NCBI GenBank assembly: GCA_945919075.1 | Contig: CAMEIX010000011.1 | Location: 29,112-93,111, forward strand | Source of the DNA: an uncultured Lachnospiraceae bacterium | Lineage (GTDB): Bacteria; Bacillota; Clostridia; Lachnospirales; Lachnospiraceae | Length of the DNA stretch: 64,000 nucleotides | Direction of reading: 5' to 3' | Position numbers and translations under genes: made by a program | The notes under the pieces: model-generated | The model's database searches: none | Told to the model about the DNA's origin: nothing | The model's input: the letters and a program-made list of their open reading frames with translations, nothing else | Part shown: one piece after another, positions 34,657 through 43,754 of the stretch | How positions within the stretch are numbered: the first letter of the stretch is position 1 | Layout: every line of letters starts with the position of its first letter

Positions 34657-35043
34657 ATGAAAAGTGTACAGGTTACTATTAATCCCACAGAAATCAGAAG
34701 TGTAAAATACTTAAACAACTTTAGCGTAAAGTCCGGCGAAAAAATCAGTCTGAAAATTCAGAATGAAGTTGGCATTAAATTAAACCCGGCCAGTCCCCTG
34801 ACTGCTGCCGTGCTCATTAAATGCATGGTAACCGATGAAGAAAGCAAATGCATCGAAATGGAAATCGAAACCATTACCACGGTGGTTACCAGCACCTTTG
34901 TGGATGATCTGGAACTCTATATCAAACAGAATTACATGCCCGTAATCATGCTCGCTTCGAACGAAAAGGTCCGTACCTTAAGTGCACTTATGGGCACACC
35001 CATCCGTCTCCCCAATCCCGGTTTCGGACTGAATTTAAATTAA
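34657..35043 (+). CDS. SecB-like chaperone-family protein
   Basis: 128 residues. The C-terminal ELYIKQNYMPVIMLASNEKVRTLSALMGTPIRLPNPGF resembles the SecB-superfamily end and the preceding strands are compatible. SecB chaperones hold unfolded proteins for export, and SecB-like forms in Gram-positive bacteria are sometimes part of chaperone-toxin-antitoxin systems. GGAGG sits 6-7 nt before the ATG. It converges with the RelA/SpoT gene, overlapping by 9 nt. Confidence 0.65.
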   Translation: MKSVQVTINPTEIRSVKYLNNFSVKSGEKISLKIQNEVGIKLNPASPLTAAVLIKCMVTDEESKCIEMEIETITTVVTSTFVDDLELYIKQNYMPVIMLASNEKVRTLSALMGTPIRLPNPGFGLNLN

Positions 35044-36051
35044 ATCATTTTGGAATCTGCTTAAATGCTCGTAGGGCATAATCAACCGGCCACGGAATAA
35101 TCCGCATCCGTCATTGATGAGGGAATTGTTTACTGCAGCAAACATATTAACATCCAGTTCATTAAGCTTAAGACTTTGGAGTTTTGCGACCCTTTCATAG
35201 GCATCATCAAAATATTGGCATTCCCCAACCGGGATTTCATCGCGGCGGGCACGCTCCTCTTTCTGCCTGTCTTCATAGCCCAAATGATTGGCCGGTCCGA
35301 TTTCCGCAAATACATCCATTTCATAGGTACGTAACTGCACCTCAATATAACTGCGCGAGATGTTGTCGTAAAACGTTACATGCAGGGACTGATAGCCGCT
35401 GGGACCGGCATTTGCAATGTAATCTTTGTAATAAGGACGCACTTCTTCATCCAGAAGAGTACTTTGTTTTTCCGGTGCTTCCTGCGGCTCTTTACCATCT
35501 CTGCCGGCCCACTGAACCGGCTGTACATCAAAACCGCGGTCCTCCAGAAAAGCCGGCAGTTTATTGGCAATGTCATAAAGATACGCAAGCTCCTTTTTGC
35601 GACGTTCCCCTTCATCCTTTTCGTGGCATTTGGGCATGGCAATGATAATCCGGTAGGCTATCAGATCCTTCATCCCGCTAAGGCGTTCCTTAATCTGGGC
35701 TACACTCGGATATTCTCTGTTTTTCCTGTGATAATCATATATGTAGGAAACAATCTGTCCGTTAAATTTAGCCTCTGCACGAATCAGGGATTTAATACGT
35801 CCCTTGAATGTAAATGCCAGATCCGGATAGGTTTCCGTCATATACTTATAAAATTCCCTCATACGCTGTGCCTGCGAAGTAAGGAAATCATTGTGTTCCA
35901 GGATTTCTGTCATCTGTAGCAAAAGATTGCTGTGCATGCTGTCTATCAGATTACCGTTTTTCTTTGCCTCCGTACGCAGGTCAGTCGTGTAATTATGCAA
36001 AATCTTAATAACAGTGTCCCCATTATATAAATAATCATTCAGTGATATCAT
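35035..36051 (-). CDS. RelA/SpoT-domain protein, putative alarmone synthetase
   Basis: About 338 residues. The nucleotidyltransferase domain is seen in FKGRIKSLIRAEAKF, MKDLIAYRIII, the GYQSLHVTF strand and IEVQLRTYEMDVFAEIGPANHLGY, the last matching the EVQLRT motif of (p)ppGpp synthetases. An N-terminal helical extension of ~80 residues precedes it, and there is no HD hydrolase, TGS or ACT domain. It may make (p)ppGpp or a related nucleotide. GGGGGGA lies 5 nt before the ATG at 36051, which is preferred to the codon 15 nt earlier. Six 21-bp iterons precede it. Confidence 0.85.
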   Translation of the reverse strand: MISLNDYLYNGDTVIKILHNYTTDLRTEAKKNGNLIDSMHSNLLLQMTEILEHNDFLTSQAQRMREFYKYMTETYPDLAFTFKGRIKSLIRAEAKFNGQIVSYIYDYHRKNREYPSVAQIKERLSGMKDLIAYRIIIAMPKCHEKDEGERRKKELAYLYDIANKLPAFLEDRGFDVQPVQWAGRDGKEPQEAPEKQSTLLDEEVRPYYKDYIANAGPSGYQSLHVTFYDNISRSYIEVQLRTYEMDVFAEIGPANHLGYEDRQKEERARRDEIPVGECQYFDDAYERVAKLQSLKLNELDVNMFAAVNNSLINDGCGLFRGRLIMPYEHLSRFQNDLI

Positions 36052-36135
36052 TTTATCCCCCCGCACTTCGTAAATTCCCCTAATTTATTACATGGTAACA
36101 TATTTTTAATACATCTGCATTCTTATTTGAAAAAT

Positions 36136-36275
36136 GTAATTCATTTTATTATGCGAGTTATTCATTTTATATTGGAAGTTATTCATTTTATTCATTAAGT
36201 TATTCATTTTATGCTGAAAGTTATTCACTTTATTAGCCCTACTTATTCACTTTATAATCTTATAAAATGAATAAC
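36136..36275. repeat. six 21-bp iterons plus one inverted half
   Basis: Six consecutive units of exactly 21 bp start at 36136, 36157, 36178, 36199, 36220 and 36241. The conserved core is GTTATTCATTTTAT, varied in units 1, 5 and 6, and the last 7 nt of each unit are free. At 36262-36275 the core recurs inverted (ATAAAATGAATAAC) and can pair with unit 6. The spacing equals two DNA turns. The array lies 85 nt upstream of the RelA/SpoT gene. Confidence 0.9.
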
Positions 36276-36307
36276 TCACTAAATATAAAGTCTCATTTTG
36301 GAATTTT

Positions 36308-36622
36308 AGGTAGTCATAGGCATATAAACCATCTGCTTAACTCCGTAATGAGCGTTATTATTTATGTTTGCAAAAAACACTGAGTTTTTAAAGATTCAAA
36401 TCAGCGCATATAAGAGAAAATAGAAAATAAGCTGACATTTTAACAATAAATGTAGGTAGGAATTTTAAAATTAAAAAAAGCGCTGAAAGTAGAGTGTAAA
36501 ATATCAGCGTATTCGGAGAAAAATAAACTTTGTACCTATTTCCTCAAAATAAGCATCAGCGCAAAATGATAAAATCTCTATAAACGCTCATTCGGTTGAC
36601 AACCACCAAGTTGCAGAGTGCC
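36308..36622 (-). repeat. dispersed ~310-bp non-coding repeat, copy 2 (inverted)
   Basis: On the minus strand this matches 16838-17145, with identical blocks at 36532-36561 (30 nt) and 36444-36466 (23 nt). It holds the same alternating CGCTGA and TCAGCG motifs and no open frame. Together with the iterons it fills the gene-free stretch 36052-36680. Confidence 0.8.
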
Positions 36623-36625
36623 AAT

Positions 36626-36676
36626 AAAAAACCCACGGGTGCATCCTTTGCTACTATAGGATACTCCCATGGGTTT
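36626..36676 (-). terminator. terminator of serine acetyltransferase gene
   Basis: On the minus strand ACCCATGGGAGTATCC pairs with GGATGCACCCGTGGGT with few mismatches, followed by six T. It begins 5 nt after the cysE stop codon. Confidence 0.88.
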
Positions 36677-36680
36677 ACAT

Positions 36681-37580
36681 TTATCTGCTTCGGATATTCA
36701 GTTCCGGCATCAATGCAGATACTCTTGTATTTTCCGGTACTGACTCTGTAATAAAGGTATTACCTGCTATTACGGAATTCTTACCGATTACGGTATCTCC
36801 GCCAAGCACGGTTGCATTTGCGTATATCACTACATTGTCCTCAATGGTGGGATGACGCTTGATTCCGGATAGCTGCTGCCCTTTCATGGTGGATAACGCT
36901 CCTAATGTTACACCTTGATAAATCTTTACATGATTGCCTATGGTGGTAGTTTCTCCTATTACAATACCGGTACCATGGTCAATAAAGAAATACTCTCCGA
37001 TATCCGCTCCGGGATTGATATCAATTCCGGTCAGGCCATGTGCATACTCCGTCATAATACGGGGAATGTAGGGCACTTTCAGTTTGTATAATTCATGTGC
37101 AACCCGGTATACAAAAATGGCAAATATTCCGGGATATGAAAAGATAATCTCTTCCCTGCTGGATGCAGCCGGATCACCGTCCAGTTCTGCCTCCACATCC
37201 TTAAGTAACAGTTCCTGTATGACAGGCAGTCTGTCAATAAATGCCAGGGCTAATGACTCCACTTCTTTGTCAAATGCTTCTCCACGTACTCTTTTTCCCC
37301 TAAATAAAAGCGAGGTTCTGATTTCCTCAAACAGTCTTTCGTAAATGATGGCAAGTGCACTTCCCGCAAAATTTTCAAGCCTTACATATGCAGAATTTTC
37401 TTCTCCGAAAAATCCCGGAAATACTACTTTTCTGATCTCTAAGAGGGTATCGATGATTTCAGACTTTTTCGGTAACCTTTCACCGATTCCGACTTCAAAG
37501 ATTTCCTGTTTTTTATAATTGTCATTCAGTCTTTCCGATGCTTTATCAATTCGATTTTTTACTTCGTTATTCTTACTCAT
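36681..37580 (-). CDS. cysE: serine O-acetyltransferase (EpsC/CysE type)
   Basis: About 299 residues. The C-terminal left-handed β-helix with hexapeptide repeats includes [31 protein letters not shown] and [19 protein letters not shown]. It transfers acetyl from acetyl-CoA to serine, the first step of cysteine synthesis. The N-terminal helical region is longer than in E. coli CysE, as in the EpsC branch. The start at 37580 has AAAGGATGG 8 nt upstream. No cysK is adjacent. Confidence 0.92.
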   Translation of the reverse strand: MSKNNEVKNRIDKASERLNDNYKKQEIFEVGIGERLPKKSEIIDTLLEIRKVVFPGFFGEENSAYVRLENFAGSALAIIYERLFEEIRTSLLFRGKRVRGEAFDKEVESLALAFIDRLPVIQELLLKDVEAELDGDPAASSREEIIFSYPGIFAIFVYRVAHELYKLKVPYIPRIMTEYAHGLTGIDINPGADIGEYFFIDHGTGIVIGETTTIGNHVKIYQGVTLGALSTMKGQQLSGIKRHPTIEDNVVIYANATVLGGDTVIGKNSVIAGNTFITESVPENTRVSALMPELNIRSR

Positions 37581-37679
37581 AGTGAAAACCATCCTTTTAA
37601 CAGGTATCACAAAAATTATATACGGAGTAAACAAATTTGGCAACGAAAACTTAATTTAATCTCCCAGGCTCTGCACGTA

Positions 37680-39002
37680 CTAAAATGTAACCTGTATGGT
37701 GGTACCCACACCGGGAGCACTGTCCAAAGAAATTCTGGCATCATGCAGTTCCACGATATGTTTGACAATGGCAAGTCCGAGCCCCGTACCTCCGGTAGCC
37801 TTTGACCGGCTCTTATCAACCCGGTAAAACCGTTCAAATATACGCTCCTGTTCGGATGCGGGAATTCCGATTCCATCATCTTTTACCACAAGTGTGGGTC
37901 TGTCCTTCTTGATAATCATGACTGAAACATTTCCTCCCGGATTATTATACCGGATAGCGTTCTGAACCAGATTTTCGGTAAGTTCCTTGATCATTTCTTT
38001 ATTTCCGCGAATCATGGCGGATTCCCCGGAAATCAAAAGTTTAATGCCGCGGTTATCCGCACTTATCATCAGACTTTCCATACAATCTTTTACAACCGCA
38101 TACAAATCAAGTTCTACAAAATCCGGGTCTTTCTCGCTCCGGTCCAGTTCGGAGAGCTTAATAATATCATTAATCAGTGAAAGCAGTCTGTCGGAATTCT
38201 TACGGATTTCCTGATAAAAATGATTTTTCTTCTCTTCTGTAACCATTCCCCCCGCCAGAAGTTCCGCATATCCGGAAATTGCCGTAAGGGGCGTTTTTAA
38301 CTCATGGGATACATTTGCCGTAAAATCCTGTCTTGCCTTGGCAGCCGATAAGATATCCGTGTGCTGCTTGCGAATCATCTCCGCAAAGGGCTCCAGTTCT
38401 TTATAAGGCGTGTCAATTCCGGCATCCTCGATATTTTCCGCCATCGTCTCAATAGGCTCAATCAACTGCCTGGTTAACATATGGGAAATGGCAACACACA
38501 TTCCGATAATAAACAAAATGATTAATGCAATCATAGGAGTAGCCGAGAACAAAACCGACCAGATACTTTTTGCATCCGTGGCAACACGAAGTACCGTATT
38601 GTTGTCTAAAAGCACTGCAAAATAGAAAGTATTCTTATTCATGGTATCGGAGTTTCTTACTGATTCCCCAATGCCGGTTTCAAAGGCATCCCTTATCTCC
38701 GGTCTGTCCAGATGATTCCCCAGTTCTACCGTACTGGCGTCATTATCGTATAATACCGTACCATCGCAGTCAATCCAGCTTACCCTCAGTTCCTCAATAT
38801 CTGTCGACAAATCGATGTCATCCGAATCCGTATTTACCGATTCAAAGTAATGGGTATCCTTAAGAAGTTTGGCACTGACAGACAAATCCTTTCTGATCTG
38901 CTCTTCAAACAGCCTGTAATATATCGTTGTAATTCCTACCATGGTTGCAAGAATGGCAAGAATGGCGATTCCTATCAACCGTAAATTAATTTTTTTCTTC
39001 AT
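37680..39002 (-). CDS. phoR: PhoR-type sensor histidine kinase
   Basis: 440 residues: helix 1 (IGIAILAILATMVGITTIYY), an extracellular loop of ~130 residues, helix 2 (PMIALIILFIIGMCVAISHML), then HisKA with FTANVSHELKTPLTAISGYAELL and HATPase with NAIRYNNPGG and TGGTGLGLAIVKHIVELH. It senses phosphate state, most likely through PhoU and Pst encoded nearby. Its start overlaps the regulator stop by an ATGA. Confidence 0.88.
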   Translation of the reverse strand: MKKKINLRLIGIAILAILATMVGITTIYYRLFEEQIRKDLSVSAKLLKDTHYFESVNTDSDDIDLSTDIEELRVSWIDCDGTVLYDNDASTVELGNHLDRPEIRDAFETGIGESVRNSDTMNKNTFYFAVLLDNNTVLRVATDAKSIWSVLFSATPMIALIILFIIGMCVAISHMLTRQLIEPIETMAENIEDAGIDTPYKELEPFAEMIRKQHTDILSAAKARQDFTANVSHELKTPLTAISGYAELLAGGMVTEEKKNHFYQEIRKNSDRLLSLINDIIKLSELDRSEKDPDFVELDLYAVVKDCMESLMISADNRGIKLLISGESAMIRGNKEMIKELTENLVQNAIRYNNPGGNVSVMIIKKDRPTLVVKDDGIGIPASEQERIFERFYRVDKSRSKATGGTGLGLAIVKHIVELHDARISLDSAPGVGTTIQVTF

Positions 39003-39667
39003 TCAATCACATATCCTACATTTCTCACAGTCCTGATGCGGCTGCCATAGCCGCCCAGCTTTTGTCTTAAGGTCTTAATATGCATATCAAGGGTTCTCGA
39101 CTCTCCTTCATAAGCAAGTCCCCAGATATGATCCATAATGTTGTCCCGTCCCAAAACCAGTCCCTTGTTGATGAGAAGGTATTGAAGAAGTTCGTACTCT
39201 TTAAATGTCAGTTCCACCACATTGCCTTCGACCGTAACTTCCCGTTTCTCATTATTCAAAACCAGTTCATCCAGAGAGATTGTCTTAATCTCTTCCGGCT
39301 CCGTCCGGCGAAGCAGTGCCTTGACTCTTGATATCAGTTCCATTACGGAAAACGGCTTTTTAATATAGTCATCCGCTCCGTCTTCTATCCCTTTTACAAG
39401 GTCCAGTTCCGTAGTCTTCGCAGTCACCATAATCACCGGAAGTTTCTTGGTATCCGCGTTTTTCCGCAGTTTTCGCACAATTTCATTGCCGTTTTCATCC
39501 GGAAGCATGATGTCAATCAATACAAGCTCCGGTAAAATTTCATCTAACTTTTTATAAAAGCTCTTGGCATCCGGAAAGCCTACTACTTTATGACCCGCAT
39601 TCATCAATGCAAATTCTTCAATTTCCCGGATACTGTCATCATCTTCCACGATATATATTAGTGCCAT
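38999..39667 (-). CDS. phoP: PhoP/PhoB-type response regulator
   Basis: 222 residues: receiver (YIVEDDDSIREIEEFAL, ELVLIDIMLPDENG, Lys in YIKKPFS) and winged-helix domain (LTFKEYELLQYLLINKG, SRTLDMHIKTLRQKL). Position next to phoR and upstream of an Na/Pi symporter, phoU and pst makes phosphate control likely. Candidate binding sites of its regulon are listed separately. Confidence 0.88.
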   Translation of the reverse strand: MALIYIVEDDDSIREIEEFALMNAGHKVVGFPDAKSFYKKLDEILPELVLIDIMLPDENGNEIVRKLRKNADTKKLPVIMVTAKTTELDLVKGIEDGADDYIKKPFSVMELISRVKALLRRTEPEEIKTISLDELVLNNEKREVTVEGNVVELTFKEYELLQYLLINKGLVLGRDNIMDHIWGLAYEGESRTLDMHIKTLRQKLGGYGSRIRTVRNVGYVIE

Positions 39668-39680
39668 ATCCTCACTCCTG

Positions 39681-41477
39681 TTACTCTACTGTCTTCATTT
39701 TAGCATCATCTTTCTTAAATTGATACCTCTTTATTAGGGATTCGTATTCTTCTCTAAAGGCTTTTCTTTCCTTTTCCGTAAAACTCTTGAAATATTCATG
39801 GGTATTATATTCATTTTCATAGAGCGTAATCATTTCTACCGCAATATTGGAACAATGGTCCGATACTCTCTCTAAGCTGGAAAGAACATCCTCCAAAATA
39901 AATCCCATCTCAATGGTGCACTTTCCTTTCTGGAGCCTCTTTATATGATGTTCCTTAATCTGCTTGGAAAGACTGTCGATAACCTCCTCCAAGGGTTCCA
40001 CATGCATGGCCTTTCCGGTATCTTCACTGCAAAAGCTCTCTGTCGTCAGTCCGCATATGTCACTTACAGCCCTGCTTAATACCCGGATTTCGTCTGCCGC
40101 ATTTTTGGAAAAGGACAGTCCCTTCGTATGAATTTCTTTCGCCGATTCCACAATGCTCATGGCATGATCCGAAATTCGTTCCCAATCGCTGATGCTGTGC
40201 AGAATCAAAGACAGACTCTGGCTGTCCTTTGCAGAAATGTTTTTACCGGAAAGTTTTACCAGATAAGAACCTAATACGTCCTCGTACTGGTCTACAATCC
40301 CCTCAATCCGTATGACTTCCTTAGCCTTATCCGGATCATAGTGTCCAAGCATCTCCAACGCCAGAATAATGGCCTTTTTGGTAACCTCAGCCATTTCATG
40401 AACCTTCTGTCGGCAAATCTCCATGGCGAAGGCCGGTCTTTCCAGAAAACGTTCATCGATGGTAATCTTGTTTTCCGTATCCTCTTTTACAGGCTGTGCT
40501 TTTTCCGGTATGGTAATTTCAGCCAGTTTCACCAGGTAAGAAGAAAACGGAAACAGAATAATGGTAGCTCCGATATTAAAGAGACTGTGAATCATTGCTA
40601 TTCCTGCAGCACCCGCCGAACTTTCCAGGAATACAAAATCGATAAACCCGTTCAATGTATAGAACACGGACATAAACAGAATCGTTCCGATCAGGTTAAA
40701 GTATAAATGCACCATAGCTGCACGTCTTGCATTTTTGCTTGCCCCTACGGAAGAAATAATGGAGGTCACACAGGTTCCGATATTCTGTCCCATAATAATC
40801 GGCAGTGCCACACTGTAATGGACTGCCCCGGTAGAACAAAGTGCCTGCAAAATACCTACCGATGCCGAGGAACTCTGGATTACCGCAGTCAGTATCGCTC
40901 CCACTGCCATTCCCAATAACGGATTAGAAAATGCTGTCATCATACCCGTGAAGGCGGTATTGTCCGCAAGACCTGATACGGCACCACTCATGGTTTCCAT
41001 TCCAAACATTAAAACCGCAAAGCCAAGCAAAATGCTTCCTACGTCCTTCTTTTTGGATTCGTCTTTTCCCGACATGGTGAGAATAATGCCCACCGCTGCC
41101 AGAATCGGGGAAAAGGAAGATGGCTTCAACAGATTAATCCAAACATTGCTCCCCTGAATTCCGGTTAAGGACAACAGCCACGAGGTAATGGTTGTCCCCA
41201 CATTTGCCCCCATGATAATTCCTACAGCCTGCGAAAGATGCATGATTCCAGAATTGACAAAGCCCACAACCATAACCGTGGTTGCTGATGAGGACTGTAT
41301 GATTGCCGTCACCGCAGCGCCTAAAAGCACTGCAAATATTCTTTTAGAAGTCAGCTTCTCCAATATGATTTCCAGTTTGCCGCCTGCCATTTTGGAGAGT
41401 GCATCCCCCATTGTGCTCATCCCGTATAAGAAGAGCGATAGCCCTCCTATCATACTCAACACATTAAAAATATCCAT
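39681..41477 (-). CDS. Na+/phosphate symporter with PhoU-like domain
   Basis: 598 residues. Two inverted repeats of the NptA/PNaS family, each with QSSSATTVM- or QSSSASVG-type motifs, make up residues 1-310; then a cytoplasmic PhoU-like helical domain (~340-570). It imports phosphate with Na+. It lies 14 nt after the phoP stop on the minus strand side and is preceded by a perfect 11-bp tandem that resembles a Pho box. Confidence 0.92.
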   Translation of the reverse strand: MDIFNVLSMIGGLSLFLYGMSTMGDALSKMAGGKLEIILEKLTSKRIFAVLLGAAVTAIIQSSSATTVMVVGFVNSGIMHLSQAVGIIMGANVGTTITSWLLSLTGIQGSNVWINLLKPSSFSPILAAVGIILTMSGKDESKKKDVGSILLGFAVLMFGMETMSGAVSGLADNTAFTGMMTAFSNPLLGMAVGAILTAVIQSSSASVGILQALCSTGAVHYSVALPIIMGQNIGTCVTSIISSVGASKNARRAAMVHLYFNLIGTILFMSVFYTLNGFIDFVFLESSAGAAGIAMIHSLFNIGATIILFPFSSYLVKLAEITIPEKAQPVKEDTENKITIDERFLERPAFAMEICRQKVHEMAEVTKKAIILALEMLGHYDPDKAKEVIRIEGIVDQYEDVLGSYLVKLSGKNISAKDSQSLSLILHSISDWERISDHAMSIVESAKEIHTKGLSFSKNAADEIRVLSRAVSDICGLTTESFCSEDTGKAMHVEPLEEVIDSLSKQIKEHHIKRLQKGKCTIEMGFILEDVLSSLERVSDHCSNIAVEMITLYENEYNTHEYFKSFTEKERKAFREEYESLIKRYQFKKDDAKMKTVE

Positions 41478-41558
41478 ATTTTTTCCTCATTTCGTAATTA
41501 CAATTACACCTTGACAATGGTAGTGTACCTATAAAAAGTAAAAAATATGGATTGTTTA

Positions 41559-41580
41559 TGTAAATTCTATGTAAATTCTA
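41559..41580 (-). promoter_or_regulatory. candidate Pho box before Na/Pi symporter
   Basis: TGTAAATTCTA occurs twice in direct tandem (41559-41569 and 41570-41580), that is TTTACA half-sites 11 bp apart on the minus strand, the spacing seen for PhoP/PhoB dimers. It lies about 85 nt before the symporter start and touches the stop of the HD gene. Confidence 0.6.
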
Positions 41581-42234
41581 TAGAACCTTGTTACCATTTA
41601 CGACCAGTTTGAAAGTGGCTCCCAACAGTTCCGAGGCTTTTCTGCACATCATCATTCTGCCAAGAAAAATATCAAAATATTCATACATGGTACAGATGGT
41701 TTCATCAACTTCCAAATGCAGGGAAAGAACCATCTTTTCTATGTTGATTTTTAATTCTGACTTCGTAACAGCAAAGTTTACCCGGTCATGTACATCAAAA
41801 CTGGCTTTCGGCTTCTCCCTCACCCGATTTCTTCTGACATCGGTCTTATCCGCTATAATAAGAGCCGCAGATACAATATCAATGGCACCTCCCGTGGATT
41901 CGTCATGATGACCGATGGCCGCAACAATGGTAAGTCTGTCCTCTGTCGACAAATCGTAGGATTTCAAAATATCATTTGCAAGCAGTGCTCCATATTCCGC
42001 ATGATGGTTGCGATTTACCACGTTGCCGATATCGTGTAAGAGTCCGGCTATTTTGGCCAGTTCGATTTGTTTCTTCTTATATCCGAAAGCCTTTAGAATT
42101 GTTGCAGCCCTGTCGGCAACCAGACAGGCATGACCTTCCGAGTGATCCGTAAAACCCAGAATTTCCAGATTGGCATCGGCCTTCCTTATTAAAGCCTGCA
42201 CTTCCGGATTTGTTTTGATGTCATTATATTTCAC
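41578..42234 (-). CDS. HD-domain phosphohydrolase
   Basis: About 218 residues. The HD signature is seen in DHSEGHACLVADRAATIL, LHDIGNVVNRNHHAEYG and IGHHDE, so metal-dependent phosphohydrolase activity on a nucleotide is likely. It appears to start at a GTG whose bases overlap the PhoU stop (GTGA), with GGAGG 7 nt upstream. It is translated together with phoU, so a role in phosphate or nucleotide signalling is possible. Confidence 0.82.
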   Translation of the reverse strand: MKYNDIKTNPEVQALIRKADANLEILGFTDHSEGHACLVADRAATILKAFGYKKKQIELAKIAGLLHDIGNVVNRNHHAEYGALLANDILKSYDLSTEDRLTIVAAIGHHDESTGGAIDIVSAALIIADKTDVRRNRVREKPKASFDVHDRVNFAVTKSELKINIEKMVLSLHLEVDETICTMYEYFDIFLGRMMMCRKASELLGATFKLVVNGNKVL

Positions 42235-42878
42235 TGCTCTTCCTCCGTCTTCTTCAGGGAATAAATCACCCATTCCGCTATATTGGTCGCATGATCTCCG
42301 ATTCTCTCAAAATATTTTGCCACCATCAGAAGATCGGTTGCCTCCTCACCGGCATTGGGTTTCTTTAAAATCAATTGAATGATATCTTTTTTGGCCTCGT
42401 CAAACAATGCATCCACAATATCATCATGTGCGATAACCTCTTTTGCCTTTTCCTTATCACGCTCCACATAGGCCTCTATGCTGTGATTGAGCATCAGCAC
42501 GGTTTCTGCGGCCATTTTATTAATGTGTTCGAACCCTTCCACGGAATTATCTTTGCCCATAAAAATAGTCATCTCCGATATGTCTGCTGCATGGTCCCCG
42601 ATTCGCTCCATATCTGTAACCATTTTCATGGCTGCCGTAATCGTTCTTAAGTCCTTCGCTACCGGCTGCTGCTGAATCAGCAGATTAAAGCAAATGCCCT
42701 CAATTCTTTTCTGGGCGCGGTCCACCAGAGCATCTTCTTCCATGATTTTTTCAGCCAGTTCCTCATCCTTCTTGGAGAGTGCTTCCACTGCTCTGGCAAT
42801 GGAATTCTCAATCATGATTCCCATATCTATCATTTCCCTGTTCAGTTCAGCCAGTTGTTCATCAAATTTACTTCTCAT
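42231..42878 (-). CDS. phoU: PhoU phosphate-signalling protein
   Basis: 215 residues of two three-helix bundles with the metal-binding patterns MERIGDHAADISEM and FERIGDHATNIAEW. PhoU links the Pst transporter to PhoR and keeps the Pho regulon off when phosphate is plentiful. It follows pstB after two hairpins. Confidence 0.95.
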   Translation of the reverse strand: MRSKFDEQLAELNREMIDMGIMIENSIARAVEALSKKDEELAEKIMEEDALVDRAQKRIEGICFNLLIQQQPVAKDLRTITAAMKMVTDMERIGDHAADISEMTIFMGKDNSVEGFEHINKMAAETVLMLNHSIEAYVERDKEKAKEVIAHDDIVDALFDEAKKDIIQLILKKPNAGEEATDLLMVAKYFERIGDHATNIAEWVIYSLKKTEEEQ

Positions 42879-42916
42879 ACATTGCTCCTTTCAGAAACTT
42901 ACCACATTTTCGAGAA

Positions 42917-42988
42917 CGTCAGCCCATGCAAATTCGCCTTCGGCGAAGGGCTGACGCTACGTGGTACATTTTTACAAAAATGTACCAC
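42917..42988 (-). terminator. double hairpin between pstB and phoU
   Basis: The first stem from the pstB side is GTGGTACATTTTT (42961-42973) with its exact complement at 42976-42988, beginning 2 nt after the pstB stop. The second is CGTCAGCCC (42917-42925) with 42948-42956, capped by an inner TTCGCC/GGCGAA. No long U-run follows, so it may limit read-through or protect the upstream mRNA. Confidence 0.65.
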
Positions 42989-42989
42989 A

Positions 42990-43754
42990 TTAACCAAAAC
43001 GCCCTGTTATATAATCTTCCGTTCTCTTGTCCTGCGGATAGGAGAAAACGGACTTTGTTTTACCGAATTCCACCATTTCTCCAACCAGGAAAAATGCCGT
43101 ATAGTCAGAAACTCTTACTGCCTGCTGCATATTATGGGTCACAACGACAACCGTGTATTTCTTTTTCAGTTCCTCCATCAGGTCTTCTATTTTGGTTGTG
43201 GATATGGGGTCCAGAGCGGATGTAGGTTCATCCATCAAAAGCACCTCCGGTTCCACGGCCAAAGCTCTGGCAATACAGATTCTCTGCTGCTGCCCTCCGG
43301 ATAATCCCAGTGCGGATTTCTTCAGCCTGTCCTTTACTTCATCCCAGATGGCTGCTCCACGCAGGCTTTCTTCCACAATCTGATCCAGTTTTCTTCTGTC
43401 CTTGATACCATGTACTCTGGGACCGTATACAATATTATCATAGATACTCATAGGGAAAGGATTGGGCTGCTGAAATACCATTCCTACTTTTTTCCGAAGC
43501 AGCGTAGTATCAATTCCCTTTCCATAAATGTCTTCCCCGTCAAGTTCCACGGTTCCCGTAATTTTTACATTATCAATTAAATCATTCATTCTGTTTAAGG
43601 TCTTTAAGAAAGTTGATTTCCCACATCCGGACGGCCCGATAAATGCGGTAATTGCCTTCTCCTCTATATCCATGTTTACATTTTTAAGAGCATGGTTGTC
43701 ACCGTAATACAGATTTAAATCCTTTACAATAATCTTTTTGTTATCCACTCTCAT
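42990..43754 (-). CDS. pstB: phosphate ABC transporter ATPase PstB
   Basis: About 254 residues with [19 protein letters not shown], the PstB-specific [53 protein letters not shown] and VVTHNMQQA. It powers phosphate import by PstSCA. The ATG at 43754 overlaps the pstA stop (TGATG); a TTG one codon earlier is also possible. Confidence 0.96.
   Translation of the reverse strand: MRVDNKKIIVKDLNLYYGDNHALKNVNMDIEEKAITAFIGPSGCGKSTFLKTLNRMNDLIDNVKITGTVELDGEDIYGKGIDTTLLRKKVGMVFQQPNPFPMSIYDNIVYGPRVHGIKDRRKLDQIVEESLRGAAIWDEVKDRLKKSALGLSGGQQQRICIARALAVEPEVLLMDEPTSALDPISTTKIEDLMEELKKKYTVVVVTHNMQQAVRVSDYTAFFLVGEMVEFGKTKSVFSYPQDKRTEDYITGRFG

Noticed and set aside
36136..36261. DnaA-box cluster / replication origin
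   Set aside because: The repeated TTATTCATT or TTATTCACT differs from the DnaA box TTATCCACA at two or more positions, and no dnaA, dnaN or rep gene is close.
36136..36261. CRISPR array
   Set aside because: Units are 21 bp with only ~7 nt of variable sequence between cores, there is no spacer of normal size and no cas gene.
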